NCBI GenBank assembly: GCA_949316235.1
Contig: OX438742.1
Location: 34,726,853-34,790,852 of the forward strand
Direction of reading: 5' to 3'
Source of the DNA: Oegoconia quadripuncta
Taxonomy: Eukaryota > Arthropoda > Insecta > Lepidoptera > Autostichidae
DNA: 64,000 bases
The translations under genes were made by a program, and so were the position numbers. A model generated the notes under the pieces. That model was not told the origin of the DNA. It searched no databases and was given only the letters and a program-made list of their open reading frames with translations. Below, piece by piece: positions 23,340 to 34,293 of the stretch (the stretch's first letter is position 1; each line of letters starts with the position of its first letter).

Positions 23340-24700
23340 ACTAACTTCCCGACGACACATGCCACGCCGAGTTCGGCGAGCCGAAGCATCTCCTCAAAGT
23401 CCTTCGGTCGTCGGGCGCGCCCGTCGGTTTGCATTCTGCCGTAGCATTTCGAGCGCACAGGTCCTGTGCCACTCCCTCGGCATCCCGTTCGACAGAGCGG
23501 ATACGGTTGTAAACCGCCGCGTCTATTTCGGCCAGGATGTCGAAGGGTGGAGCCCGCGCTAGGACCGTCGCCGCCTCGAACGAAATCGTCGCGTAGCCTC
23601 GTACGATCCGAATGGCCATCAGCCGCTGCAAGCTCCCGAGGAGAGCTCTGCAGCGGGAGGACCCCGCCAGGTCGTCGACCAGACGGGGGGTAGAGGGCCA
23701 TGCATCGCACGACCCCACCGTAGAGACGGCGAACTTCGTCCCATGGTCCCCCGAGATTAAGTAGCAGGCGGTGTAACGCGCCTGCTACCTTTCTCACTCG
23801 GGGGACCAGGCGCTCGAAGTGCTCTTCGAAGCCCCATCGGCTGTCCAGGGTGAGGCTCAGGTACTTGATACACCGCCCCACCTGGACTTCAGCGTCACCT
23901 ACCCGGAGTCGCGAGCTGGGTGGTTGCCGACCTCGACGGATGCTGTGGAACCATAGCGCTTGGTCTTGTGAGGCGCCACCTCTAGGCCCAGCTCGCGGCC
24001 TGCCCGACGACACATGCCACGCCGAGTTCGGCCAGCCGAAGCACCTCCTCGAAGTCGGTCCCCCCGACCAACACCAGTGTGTCGTCTGCGTAGCGTAAAG
24101 CGGACCCCTGTGGAACCCCGCAACAGACATCTCTCTGTGTTTCCACCCCGTGCCGACCGACGAACCTTACGTCGTGATATACGAGGGCCTCCCGAAGGAT
24201 ACCGAAGGCGTTGACGATATACAAACTCACCGCCAACGCCACATTCCCCCCGCGGACCGCCGATTCCGACGGAGAACGAATGAGGTTAACCGCGTCGACC
24301 GTCGACCGTCCCTGTTGGAATCCGAACTGGCGGTCCGATAGATCGGGACCCACTCGCGACAGGTGCCCACTGATACGAGCGGAGATAACTCTCTCGAAGA
24401 GTTCCCCGTCTCGTTCAGCAGGCGTATCGGTCGGGACGCAGAGAGATTGTGTGCGGTTCTTCCCTCCATCTTCAGGAGCACCAGTTTTGCTTCTTTCCAG
24501 CCGAGGGAGAACACACCGTCACGGAGGTAGCAAGGGAATAGATGCCTCATGCGGTACCCCAGGACAGCCAGTGCCACACCAGCGCCTTACCCGGGACCCC
24601 GTTGGGTCCCGGCGCGGTGTTTCGGGAAGCCAGCCGCCGAACGGCCCGGTCCAGCTCACTCAAGATCAGAGATCCCAGTCCCACTAAAACGGATGGTTCG
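23340..24700 (-). mobile_element. GC-rich R1-clade LINE relic with RT domain, frameshifted
   Basis: On the minus strand the frames give an R1-type reverse transcriptase. They include GPDLSDRQFGFQQGRSTVDA, ALAVSLYIVNAF (palm motif A), GVPQGSA, RYADDTLVL (catalytic YADD, 24060-24090), then VGRCIKYLSLTLDSRWGFEE, HFERLVPRVRKVAGALHRLL and a GSLQRLMAIRIVRGYATISF tail. Several frameshifts and an internal deletion between GVPQGSA and RYADD make it non-functional. Its GC content is far above the surroundings, as in rDNA-type R1 relatives. A 57-60-bp segment encoding RLAELGVACVVG occurs twice (24001-24057 and 23347-23405). The plus-strand frames here are shadows. Confidence 0.85.
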
Positions 24701-25011
24701 ACGGACTATCCTGGACCCTAGAAAAGAGCGTGTCTACCACTCTTCCCACAAATTCGGGGTCCAGGGTCTCCGTCAACGGAGGGACCCACGGTCTGAGCTT
24801 GCCCAGCACCATTCAATACGGGCGCCCCCGGGGGTCCCTGTTCAGTCCCTCGATCTCTCTCTCTCGATCGATCGATTGGTCTCTGCGATGGCATCGCTAC
24901 ATAAAAATTACTAGGTTTGGTGAAAAAAAAAATGTTTTTCGCTTGTACTGGGAATAAAACTATTGTGTCTAAGGGTCTTAACGTGATGCCTCGAGTTTTG
25001 TCGGTCGTTTT

Positions 25012-25570
25012 AGGCTGGGAATATACGTCAGATTCTTCCTTCCGATAGTCGAATCCTATAGTCTGATCAGACTATCGAAAGGCGTTGGAGCCATAGTTTT
25101 GTTTGAACATTCAATACACGTCAGATCCGATAGTTAGATCGGACGTCCGAGTCGGAAACAGCGCTGAGGTGCGTACCATTTTATTATCAGTTTTTTTCTT
25201 CTTTCGCGTCAACACGAGCAAATATTATTATTTATTTTATTGCAATTAATAACAGTAATTCGTTGTCCATTTTTTCTTTCTACTCCTACAGCACTTGGGA
25301 TAATAGCTCGAGAACGATTGAGTGCAAAAAGTCTGACGTTCCAATCGGACGTGTATCGAGTGAATACGATTAGATAGTCGATCAGACAATGATATAAAAG
25401 AGCAACCCTAGAGTTTCTTGCTCGTTCTTCTCTGGGGAGTCACCTTTGTGAATGAGCAGTAAATTTAAATGTAATATTAATAGTGACGTTTTCAAGTGAT
25501 AATTTTATCCTATGAAATATTTTGATTTGATTTGAATCGGAAACACTATCGGACTAATATTCCCGGGCGT
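25012..25570. mobile_element. TIR element interrupted by an element-A 3' tail
   Basis: The ends CTGGGAATATACGTCAGATT (25016) and AACACTATCGGACTAATATTCCCGGG (to 25565, inverted) look like degraded terminal repeats, with a second inverted pair around GTCAGATCCGATAG and CCAATCGGACGTG. Bases about 25402-25540 are a plus-strand copy of the last 140 bp of LINE element A (AGAGCAACCCTAGAGTTTCT to ATCCTATGAAATATTTTGAT), a severely 5'-truncated insertion. Confidence 0.65.
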
Positions 25571-27610
25571 ATTCCACGGTCATGTCATCCAAATAGCGAT
25601 ATTTTCAAATTCACTAGGTATGTATCTTTCATTAAAATAGGCATACATTAAAAAAATATTAATATTTGTGCTATAATTTTACAAGCAAAGGCCAACAAAG
25701 ATATGTGATTGTTAGATTCAAATAGCGATATTTTTAAATTCGCTATTCATTTAATTAAATTTGTATTAACGCATGGGCGTACCCACCGTGGGGAAGGTGG
25801 GGCCGCTGCTATAACCCTCCACCCTGACTTAATAAGTTACGAAATTAATTATTCGTTTATTAAAATAATTAATTGATTCAGGAGTTGCGTCCATCCCAAA
25901 TAAAATAATATAATTATTTTATTAAAATTAATTAAGTATTAAAATTAAAAATACAGTATCGATGAATCGAGCGCGCATGCGTAGCATGTCGTGTAACCGA
26001 TGTTCTGTCACCGAACCGCGCCGCCGCCGCACCGGTATTATTATAGTATTAACCGACAAATTAACGGTGATTTTCTAAGTTTTCCTTACTTTTACTTAGG
26101 GGTGAGCCCTATGTACTGGATACGCCCATGTATGAACGTATTAAATTTTAAGTACTTTTAAAATGTACTCAATAGGTAGGTATTTATAATCAATGTGATG
26201 TACTGAAGCATGTAGTATGATTGCTATCAGATTAAATGTGATAAATTAAATGTTTATATTATTTTTACACCTATAAAGATACGTTACGCTAGATACACAC
26301 CTCGCTCAAAATCTAGTAATTCGTTTTGCAGTGTTTTATTATTTATAATTATAATCATCCGTTTAGTCAATTGCGAGATGCAGCAATCGTGCAAACGTTA
26401 CTGCAGCAGGATTTTAAATAATATCTTCGCAACCACAGCACATACAAATACAAATTGAGTTTTAACATTTATTTCAAATTATATCTAATTATTAAGTAAA
26501 CATTTATTTCAACATACTCGTTACAAACAAAAGATATGCGCTAACGTTACTCCAGCCTGAACTGTTTTTTTTATCAAATAATTAAAAAACTATCATCTTA
26601 CCAAATTTTAAAATCTGCTTACCAATTACAGAAGCTGTATATCTAATTATCTATTGCACTTGGATGACGATTTTCGACATTTTCTGGCTGCAGGAGTTAC
26701 GCACACGAAAAATGGCGAACGATACATTCCCTACATATATTATATAACTGAGATATCCAACCTTATCTTCCAGAATATCAAGATTAGTCCAATTCTTTTG
26801 ATGTGGAATCCATAACAATCAACACCGAATCAAACAAAACCATTTTAACACCTAAGGAATTTATAAATTTGAGACTGGGGAAATACATCCACGACTATCT
26901 CGACAATGAAGAGCATTATGGCTTATTTTTGTTGCATTTTTTAACTATTCACAGAGCCTGACCGAGTATTCCGAAAAATTTTAAAGTGAAAATTCCTTAG
27001 TCAAACCTGATGTCAAAATCAGTCGAATTTAAAACTTGATTAACAAACCTGTCAGTTAACGATAAACGAAAGAGTTTGCGTAATAAGATTTAATTGTTTT
27101 GAGGAACGGTCAAACAAATCGTTGGCTATTGATTATATGTTTATAAAACCAAAATTTTCATTTTCGAATAGGCGCCAATATTGTGCCGGTAGAAATCGCC
27201 CCCAAAGCTTTATGAACCTAACGCCCCCGGTAGGTGAGGAAAGATTTAATGGAAAATTAAGTGGAAGGAAGAGCTGCCGTTGGACTTGAGCATAGAGTTC
27301 AGGAAGTTTAAACATCTTCATCTCGTCATGAAATTAAAGTACCTAGACTGCTATATTTACCTTTGTTCTAACTCCATCCATGTTTTATGTGATGCTGGCC
27401 AGACCCTACTCTGCGTGTATATTTCTGCGTTCTGTGTAAAAAGGTTATGTATACGTTAGTCTCGTTCTAGCTAAGTCTAGAGTCACTCCTCTTAAAGAAA
27501 TTCTATTCCTTGACTCGAGCTTGTCGCAGCAACTTGGGGTTCAAGATTGGCGACTACAGTCGTAGGAGTATTGGATTTACCTGACTGATTATTGATCTGA
27601 CTCTACAGTA
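25571..27610. other. AT-rich stretch without recognised gene
   Basis: This stretch has no supported exon, repeat border or RNA gene. A short CpG-rich patch (CCGCGCCGCCGCCGCACCGG) sits at 26014-26035. Confidence 0.45.
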
Positions 27611-27718
27611 GTTTTAAGCGTCCAGGAAATGACAGAAAGTTGAATTCGTAAAATGTTGGGTTTGCAAAAAGTTGAATTTTTAGGAATTCAACTTTCTGTT
27701 CCTGGATGGTTTTAAGCT
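27611..27718. repeat. Short palindromic element
   Basis: The arms containing CAGAAAGTTGAATTC (27632-27648) and GAATTCAACTTTCTG (27683-27698) extend outwards to TCCAGGAA / TTCCTGGA and GTTTTAAGC / GCTGG-side sequence with small gaps. It resembles a minimal foldback element. Confidence 0.65.
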
Positions 27719-28403
27719 GGATCAAATGTGATGGTGATTGGTTCATTTTTGTTTTGCGAACAGGGTAAGAGAGATAAGAAACTCGACGTCGAAAGATGTT
27801 TGGAGACATGTCCCCGGACACCGGAAACCTGCTGATTTACCCTCTAGAGGTACCAGTATTAAGGATATCCTTGGAGTCGTTGGTGGGAAGGTCCGTCTTA
27901 GTTACGTTTAAAACCTGAAGAATAAGCCTTTTACATACTGTACGAACTAGCAATCGTACATTTAATACAAACGCATCAATTTGACACGCGGTCCGTTTCC
28001 CTTTACGTAATTTAAGTCAGTTCACATCAAAACGCCCTTACGATCGCAACACGGCACGTGAACTCATTATCATAGCATTCTATCAGTTTATTTGTGAATT
28101 GGTGATTAAATCAATATATTGGACAGCAGACTATCAATAATCATCCTCGTCATCATTTAGCATCGTACACATACTTGATAGCCGTTCAAAGTCTTGTTAA
28201 TGGTGAACGACGGAGCACTGTCGTACATGTCGTTTTGGAGAATGTGAAATTCTTGGATCGGGTTGTTTACTATTTTTCATCTTATACAACTTATATCCGC
28301 GGTTACACCTGTAATCTGTACCTTCATGCGGTTCGCAACAATTCCTCCAATTACCGTTAGTAACTGTTTCGGGGTGTAAATATTCAGTGTGACCACTAAT
28401 AAT

Positions 28404-28629
28404 AGTATATTATGCAACTAGTGAATAAAGGACGGATTTAAAGCGAGGGCCGTAGATGAGTCACGAGCAAGTGAAGGATTCTAACGATTGAATCACGAGC
28501 GTAGCGAGTGACTTAAGATGATTGAATCACGAGCGCAGCGAGTGATTCAACTGTTAGAATCCTGAGCGACGCGAGGGATTCGTGGCCCTCGATATAAATT
28601 CGTACTTTATTCAGGAGTTGCATACTATA
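28404..28629. mobile_element. Palindromic MITE, about 220 bp
   Basis: The ends TATGCAACTAGTGAATAAAG and CTTTATTCAGGAGTTGCATA are inverted repeats that continue inward as GCGAGGGCC / GGCCCTCG. The core contains three units like GAATCACGAGCGTAGCGAGT. No coding potential is seen. Confidence 0.8.
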
Positions 28630-29350
28630 ACTTTATACCATGACTACGAGAAAAAGACATAATTTAAGCGAAAATAGAAATTTAATCAAGAAATAATAAA
28701 TGTTACATTAATTGAAATGGACATTAAAATTAGAGCAATGACTGAAATTTCTTATTACTATCAATAGGGTGGTCAACTTGTGAAACAATATTTATAATCT
28801 AATGCCAAACTCCTTGTCGCAAATATCGACCAATCAAATCTCGAGAATTTATTTGCACCAAAGAGTTTGAATTTCGAATCTTAGCGCAAGGAGTTTGTGT
28901 AAGCATTGAAATGGAGATCGGATATATTTTGTGTTCCAAATTCAAACACCAAAACAGTGAATAAAAGGCCTTTTTATTCACTGTTTTGCGTGAATAAAAT
29001 AAGCTTTTTAGAGTAGGTATGGTATAAATTATTTTGCGGCATATATTATGTCCATAGAGGGCAGTATTCGGCTGTTCTCATAGACAAAAAAATGTCAAAG
29101 TTACTTCGTTCGTTCTATCTGTCGGGAACACTGTTCCAACTGTAAATATAGCGATGTAACTTATCTAAGATACAAGTATCTGAAATACAGATACAAGATA
29201 CAAAATACGTAATTTCATCTTGTGGTATCTATAAAAGTTTTAAAAAATTCATTTTGTATCTTAAATTTAAATACCTTTTATTTGGTATGTTAGTATTTTG
29301 TAGATACTGTGTTTGCTAGAATACTTTTTTAAAAACTTTAAAAAATACTT

Positions 29351-29372
29351 TGGGGGGGGGGGGGGGGGGGGG
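29351..29372. repeat. Homopolymer run of 22 G
   Basis: Twenty-two consecutive G residues interrupt AT-rich DNA. The apparent glycine run in the frame 29313-29615 is produced by this tract. It could be a true G-quadruplex-forming tract or an assembly artefact. Confidence 0.95.
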
Positions 29373-29979
29373 TTAGTAATAGATAACGGTTCTATGGTGA
29401 CAGATATCTTACGTGACACTTATGTCAATGTCAAGGTCATCATAGATAAAACTGAACGCTCCATTGAATCTTTAGTCTGGGGCCAAATTATAAATAGTGT
29501 GGCAGTTCTCTCTTTCTACAAAATGTCATCGGCTATGGCCTTTGACTCGTGTCATTTTTTAACCGACTTTAAAAAAGGAGGAGGTTCTCAATTCGGCCGT
29601 TTGTATTTTTTTTAAATAATACCGCACAACTGCTAATTTTTGCCCCTGTGGAGGGGTGCGCCAAAGTTCACCTAAATTTTCAACTCCGATAATTGGAAAT
29701 CCGAAAATATTCTTCCTAACATTTTTCATCCTAACAATTACAATTCACAATACTCTGTCTCTAATGTTCATAATTCCGAAGCATTCAACGTCATAATGTG
29801 AGTAGCAATAAACATCTATTATATATTTTTTTCTTTTCCTATATTTTCTCAACATAACCATCTTTTACACTATTATTCAAAGTCATAACTTTTTTGTTTA
29901 GTTAAGTTCCAGAAACGAATCGGTCCTATTCATAATTATTGGTTTAGGTTAGGTTAGAACTGTGACCACAACGCACGAA

Positions 29980-30202
29980 CTGGACCCCTATTCTCGCACA
30001 CTCGACATTTGTCTATCGATAGACATTGGCATGTCTATCTCTTTCACACTTATATACGTTTGTAAAAGTGACAAACCTATTGATGTCGTTCGACATTGAA
30101 ATGTCGAGTATGTGAGAATCAGGCTCCTGGACCCCTATTCTCGCACACTCGACATTTGTCTATCGATAGACATTGGCATGTCTATCTCTTTCACACTTAT
30201 AT
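29980..30202 (+). repeat. Tandem 147-bp MITE units (one complete, one cut by LINE A)
   Basis: The unit begins CTGGACCCCTATTCTCGCAC, contains CTATCGATAGACATTGGCAT, and ends with an inverted version of its start (GAAATGTCGAGTATGTGAGA, ATCAGGCTC). Unit 1 is 29980-30126. Unit 2 starts at 30127 and breaks at about 30202 within CACACTTATATA, where LINE A begins. The missing half of unit 2 is found at 39639-39712. Confidence 0.9.
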
Positions 30203-30412
30203 AAAATCAAAAAATCAAAATCAAAATATTTTTATTTCATAGGATAAAATTATCACTTGAAAACGTCACTATTAATATTAATATTACATTATAGTTTAAA
30301 TTTACTGCTCATTCACAAAGCTGACTCCCCAGAGAAGAACGAGCAAGAAACTCTAGGGTTGCTCTTTTAAAAAGATTATAGGTTGCGATTTGATAATTAT
30401 ATGAATAGACAG

Positions 30413-32273
30413 CTATGTCCATGCTTGCTTATCATTCAAATAGTCAGTGATTTTATAATAGCCTTTTGTTAATAATTTCTGTTTTATGATTGCTTTAAAT
30501 TTATTTAAAGGCATATTTTGAATGTCTACTGGAACCTTATTATAAAAGCGTATACATTGCCCTTTGAAGGATTTACTAACTTTGTGAAGTCGGCTAACAT
30601 AAATAGATAACTGGTTCTTATTCCTTGTATTAACATTGTGCCTATCACTATTTTTAGCGAATAAGGTTATATTTTTTTTTGCATATAACAAATTCTCATA
30701 AACGTATTGAGATGCCATTGTTAAGATATTAATTTCCTTAAACTTATCTCTAAGAGACTCTCTAGGTCCTAATTTATAAATGGCACGAATAGCACGCTTC
30801 TGCAGAACAAAAATCATATGTATGTCAGCAGCGTTTCCCCACAACAATACGCCATATGACATCAAACTGTGGAAATAGCTAAAGTAAACCAGTCTTGCGG
30901 TATGAACGTCTGTTAAATTTCTGATTTTTTTGACTGCATACGCAGCAGAAGCAAGCTTTTTCGCTAGTTTCTCAATATGAGGCCCCCACTGAAGCTTAGC
31001 ATCCAATGTCAGTCCTAAAAAGACAGTAGTGTCTACAAGGTCCAATTTTTCGCCTCGTACAAATATGTCAATAGGCATTTGTTTAACATTAGGTAAAGTA
31101 AATTTTAAGCATTTAGTTTTTTTTTCATTCAAAAGAAGATTATTTACTGTAAACCAGTTAACAAGTTCAAAAATAGCAGTGTTTACATCGTCACAAGATG
31201 ATTGATATCTCTTAACTTTAAATAGCACAGAGGTGTCATCTGCAAACAATACTATTTCACATCTATTCCGGGCAAGATGAGGCAAGTCATTAATGTACAC
31301 AAGAAACAAAAATGGTCCTAGAATTGAACCTTGTGGCACGCCCATATGGACCTCAGACCCAGAGGACTTAGTGCCATTAACATCTACCCTCTGAATTCTA
31401 TTATACAAGTATGATTTTAAAAGATTCAAAGCCTGACCTTGTATGCCGTAATGGTGTAATTTCCTGATTAATATATCATAATGAACACAATCAAAAGCCT
31501 TTGACAAATCGCAGAAGACGCCAATTGCATCCCGCGAATTCTCCCAGGCATCAAAAATATGTTGAACTAGCTCAACACCTGCATCGGTTGTTGAGCGACC
31601 CCGTGTGAATCCAAATTGTTTGGGATGCATGATATTGTTTTGATAAAAATGAGACATTAACTGGTTTAAAATCAATTTCTCAAAAATTTTACTAAATGTG
31701 GGTAGTACTGATATAGGTCTAAAGTTAGTGGGATCTGATGTACTACCTGCTTTAAATAATGGAATGACTTTACTTAGTTTCATTAAATCAGGAAACACTC
31801 CACGATCAACACATTTGTTAAATATAGTAGCCAAGTGGGGTGCAATACAATCAATTATGGAATTAATAATTTTAACGGATAGGCCGTGAACGTCAGCAGT
31901 CTTTTTCATTTGCAATGATTTAAAGGCTTTCAGTACACTATTACTATTTACATGAGTAAATTTAAAGTTTATCTCACATGGTTCTACATTTTGTAAGATA
32001 AGTGATTCAGCCAGAGCGGGAGATGAATTAAGAGATTTAGTGGTCGAGATTGGAATGTTGGTAAAGAACTTTTCAAATGATTCGGCAACCTGTAAGTCAT
32101 TACTAATAATTTTATCGTTTAATTTCAAATTGAATTCTGAATTCCGATCTTCGACTTTTTTTGTCTCATTATTTATGACTTTCCAAGTGGATTTAATGAT
32201 GTTAGAACTGTTTTTAATTTTACTAATGGTAAACATAGATTTAGCCTCAGTACAAACGCGTTTAAAAATTTTT
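30413..32273 (-). CDS. LINE A ORF2, reverse transcriptase and C-terminal part
   Basis: This open frame of about 620 codons is the downstream half of ORF2, cut from its endonuclease by LINE B. The RT motifs are in order: TNFRPISVLPTFSKIFEKL, QFGFTRGRSTTDAGVELVQH, GVFCDLSKAFDCVHYDIL (motif A), GVPQGSILGPFLFLVYINDL (motif B), and VLFADDTSVLF with the FADD catalytic pair. The thumb/C-terminal region follows (TVFLGLTLDAKLQWGPHIEK, GVLLWGNAADI, QKRAIRAIYKLGPRESL), ending with GYYKITDYLNDKQAW. The enzyme would copy LINE RNA at a nicked target. The absence of stops over the full length means the copy is young. The first methionine in frame (32236) is not a real start, because upstream residues KRVCTEAKS continue from the endonuclease half. 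Confidence 0.92.
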
Positions 32274-32915
32274 AAACGCGTTTATTTTTTATGGATATAT
32301 ATTTTATAATTTTTTAGGAGAGAGGGCGCCACTGTGGTCTTGTAAACATTGGTCTCTGTCGATTATTTTGCTAATTTCCTTATAAGTTAATTATAACAAG
32401 AAATATAGCGTGGAACGTGATCAAACAACATAATTTACCGGTGAAAAATTGTTAGTGACGACAGATTATAAAGGAGTTTTGAGAAATTCGAGAAACAATT
32501 AATAGAACGGTAACCCTTTAAAACACAGTTAAAAAACCAAATTGTAGAAGTGAAACCCTAGTGTGCTAGCAAAAACTGAGATAGCTCTGGATGCTTAATT
32601 AAACCGTGAGTAGAAATTTTATTAAAACGTTGTATTTGAGAATACATATAACTAAAAGTGAAAATTCAAAACCACCATCACAGAGATTAGTAAATAACAT
32701 CAACAAGCGCCATCTATTGATAAACAATAAATCTAGCTACTCAACCAGAGAGGGCGCTATTACACAAAAAGGTAGCGCCATCTATTGAAAAATATATTAT
32801 CGTGCTATCCGATCACAGAGGGCACCACATTAAAGCTTGCACTACTCGACGGGAGAGGACGCTGTGGGAATTAATATTATTCACAATAAACGTGAGATAT
32901 ATTTACTAACATACC
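32274..32915 (+). promoter_or_regulatory. LINE B 5' UTR with repeated GCGCCATCTATTG monomers
   Basis: This 640-bp non-coding leader precedes ORF1. The block AGCGCCATCTATTGA, followed some 50 bases later by AGAGAGGGCGC or AGAGGGCACC, appears at 32708-32757 and 32773-32824; a related GAGAGGGCGCCACTGTGG is at 32322. Such repeated leaders in LINEs usually hold the internal promoter; that role is inferred here. The leader runs to ACCATGGCTCC at the ORF1 start. Confidence 0.6.
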
Positions 32916-34283
32916 ATGGCTCCCAGAAATACCTGTGCCGGGTGCCTTAAAGCCATACTTGATAGATACTTTCTCACTTGTACCACATGTAAACTGAAAT
33001 ATGATTTACTTTGTGCAAATGTACCAGAAGTGCGCTTCAGAAACACCATGACCCCAGAACATAAACTGGCGTGGATTTGCGATGGATGTCGAAACGCACG
33101 ACCAAAAGGGAACAACACAAATACACCCATACGTCCTGTCTTATCCAGTACATCAGAGTGTATATCCCACCACCCAAATGTAGCAATAAGAAAGCAATAT
33201 ACTACAACAAATAACAAAGTACACGATGCTGAAGACCACCAGGAGAACTATGATACAACCATAGCTGACCAACAAACAGAAGATTGTAGCATACTGGGTG
33301 ACACACAAACTTCAATCTCACAACTTGAATCTCCTAAAACCAAGCAAATAGTAGAGCCAATTACTATCGATCAACTAAGCGACTTACTGGATCAAAAACT
33401 GGATAAACATAAATTGTCCATTATATCGGAGATAAAAGCTGGAGTATTCGTCGAATTAAAATCACTAATGCGAAAAGAAATCCAAAATTCATTAATAGAC
33501 TTAAAAACTGAATTCGACCAACATAAAACCTTACAAATTACAAATCAAGATACACTGAAAACTGAAATGCAGAGTTTAAATATGAAAATACAAAATCTAG
33601 AACGTGATAATAATGCACTCAAACACGAAATCTCAGAAATACAAAGTAAGAGCAAAGCGTTACATAAACCTGTGGAAAACAACAGTAAAAAAATTGTTAT
33701 TTACGGGATCGAAGAACATGCTTGGGAAAATGAATATGAACTCAGTACCCGTATAGCAAACGCTTTCTATGATATACTCGAAATAAATTTGGATGGTTAT
33801 ATTGAAGATCTGAAACGCTTGGGAAAAAGAGGAAATCGAAGACCCATTGTCATGGAACTGCTAAGCAAAAGAATGTCCACATCTATCCTACAAAATTATA
33901 TGTATTTTAAGGGTAGTGGTCTGTCGGTGTCACCATTCCTGGATGATAAATCGATTAAAAAGCGCAACGAATTGTTCTCTATCCTACACGAAGAAAGACG
34001 CAAGGGTAACCATGCCGTCATTAAAAATAATAAATTGTTTATAAACGGAATAGAGTTCATACAGAATCAGACGGAGGAAAGTAAAAATGTTGTAACAAAG
34101 CAATGTCGAACCACTTACCCAGCAGAAGCCCTACGAACCCAGACAAAACTAACCAAAATCATAGAGTCTATTTCGAATACGGGGAACTTAATACATGAAA
34201 CCCTGACCACGGACTCTACAAACAACCTGACATTTCGAAACCAAAATAACAACAAAAACGACACCAACTCCTTTCGAGAGTGA
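32916..34283 (+). CDS. LINE B ORF1 protein (PHD-like finger, coiled coil, RRM-like region)
   Basis: This 455-residue protein is the nucleic-acid-binding partner of LINE ORF2. Residues 7-58 form a PHD/zinc-finger-like cluster (C7-x2-C10, C22-x2-C25, C33, H49, W53-I-C55-x2-C58). Residues about 150-245 are rich in heptads and charge (KTEMQSLNMKIQNLERDNN), typical of a trimerising coiled coil. From about residue 255 (KIVIYGIEEHAWENEYELST) to about 385 (NHAVIKNNKLFINGIEF) lies an RRM-plus-CTD arrangement like L1 ORF1p. The start ATG lies in ACCATGG, a good context. The stop is 10 bases before the ORF2 ATG, suggesting reinitiation or coupled translation. No disabling change is seen. Confidence 0.88.
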   Translation: MAPRNTCAGCLKAILDRYFLTCTTCKLKYDLLCANVPEVRFRNTMTPEHKLAWICDGCRNARPKGNNTNTPIRPVLSSTSECISHHPNVAIRKQYTTTNNKVHDAEDHQENYDTTIADQQTEDCSILGDTQTSISQLESPKTKQIVEPITIDQLSDLLDQKLDKHKLSIISEIKAGVFVELKSLMRKEIQNSLIDLKTEFDQHKTLQITNQDTLKTEMQSLNMKIQNLERDNNALKHEISEIQSKSKALHKPVENNSKKIVIYGIEEHAWENEYELSTRIANAFYDILEINLDGYIEDLKRLGKRGNRRPIVMELLSKRMSTSILQNYMYFKGSGLSVSPFLDDKSIKKRNELFSILHEERRKGNHAVIKNNKLFINGIEFIQNQTEESKNVVTKQCRTTYPAEALRTQTKLTKIIESISNTGNLIHETLTTDSTNNLTFRNQNNNKNDTNSFRE

Positions 34284-34293
34284 ATTTGGTATC

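Noticed and set aside
23242..24957. Several long plus-strand frames in GC-rich DNA, possible bacterial contamination or gene
   Set aside because: The minus strand encodes recognisable R1-type reverse transcriptase pieces including YADD; the plus frames are shadows caused by high GC.
29313..29615. 100-codon frame with a glycine run
   Set aside because: The glycine run is the 22-G homopolymer; no conserved content elsewhere in the frame.
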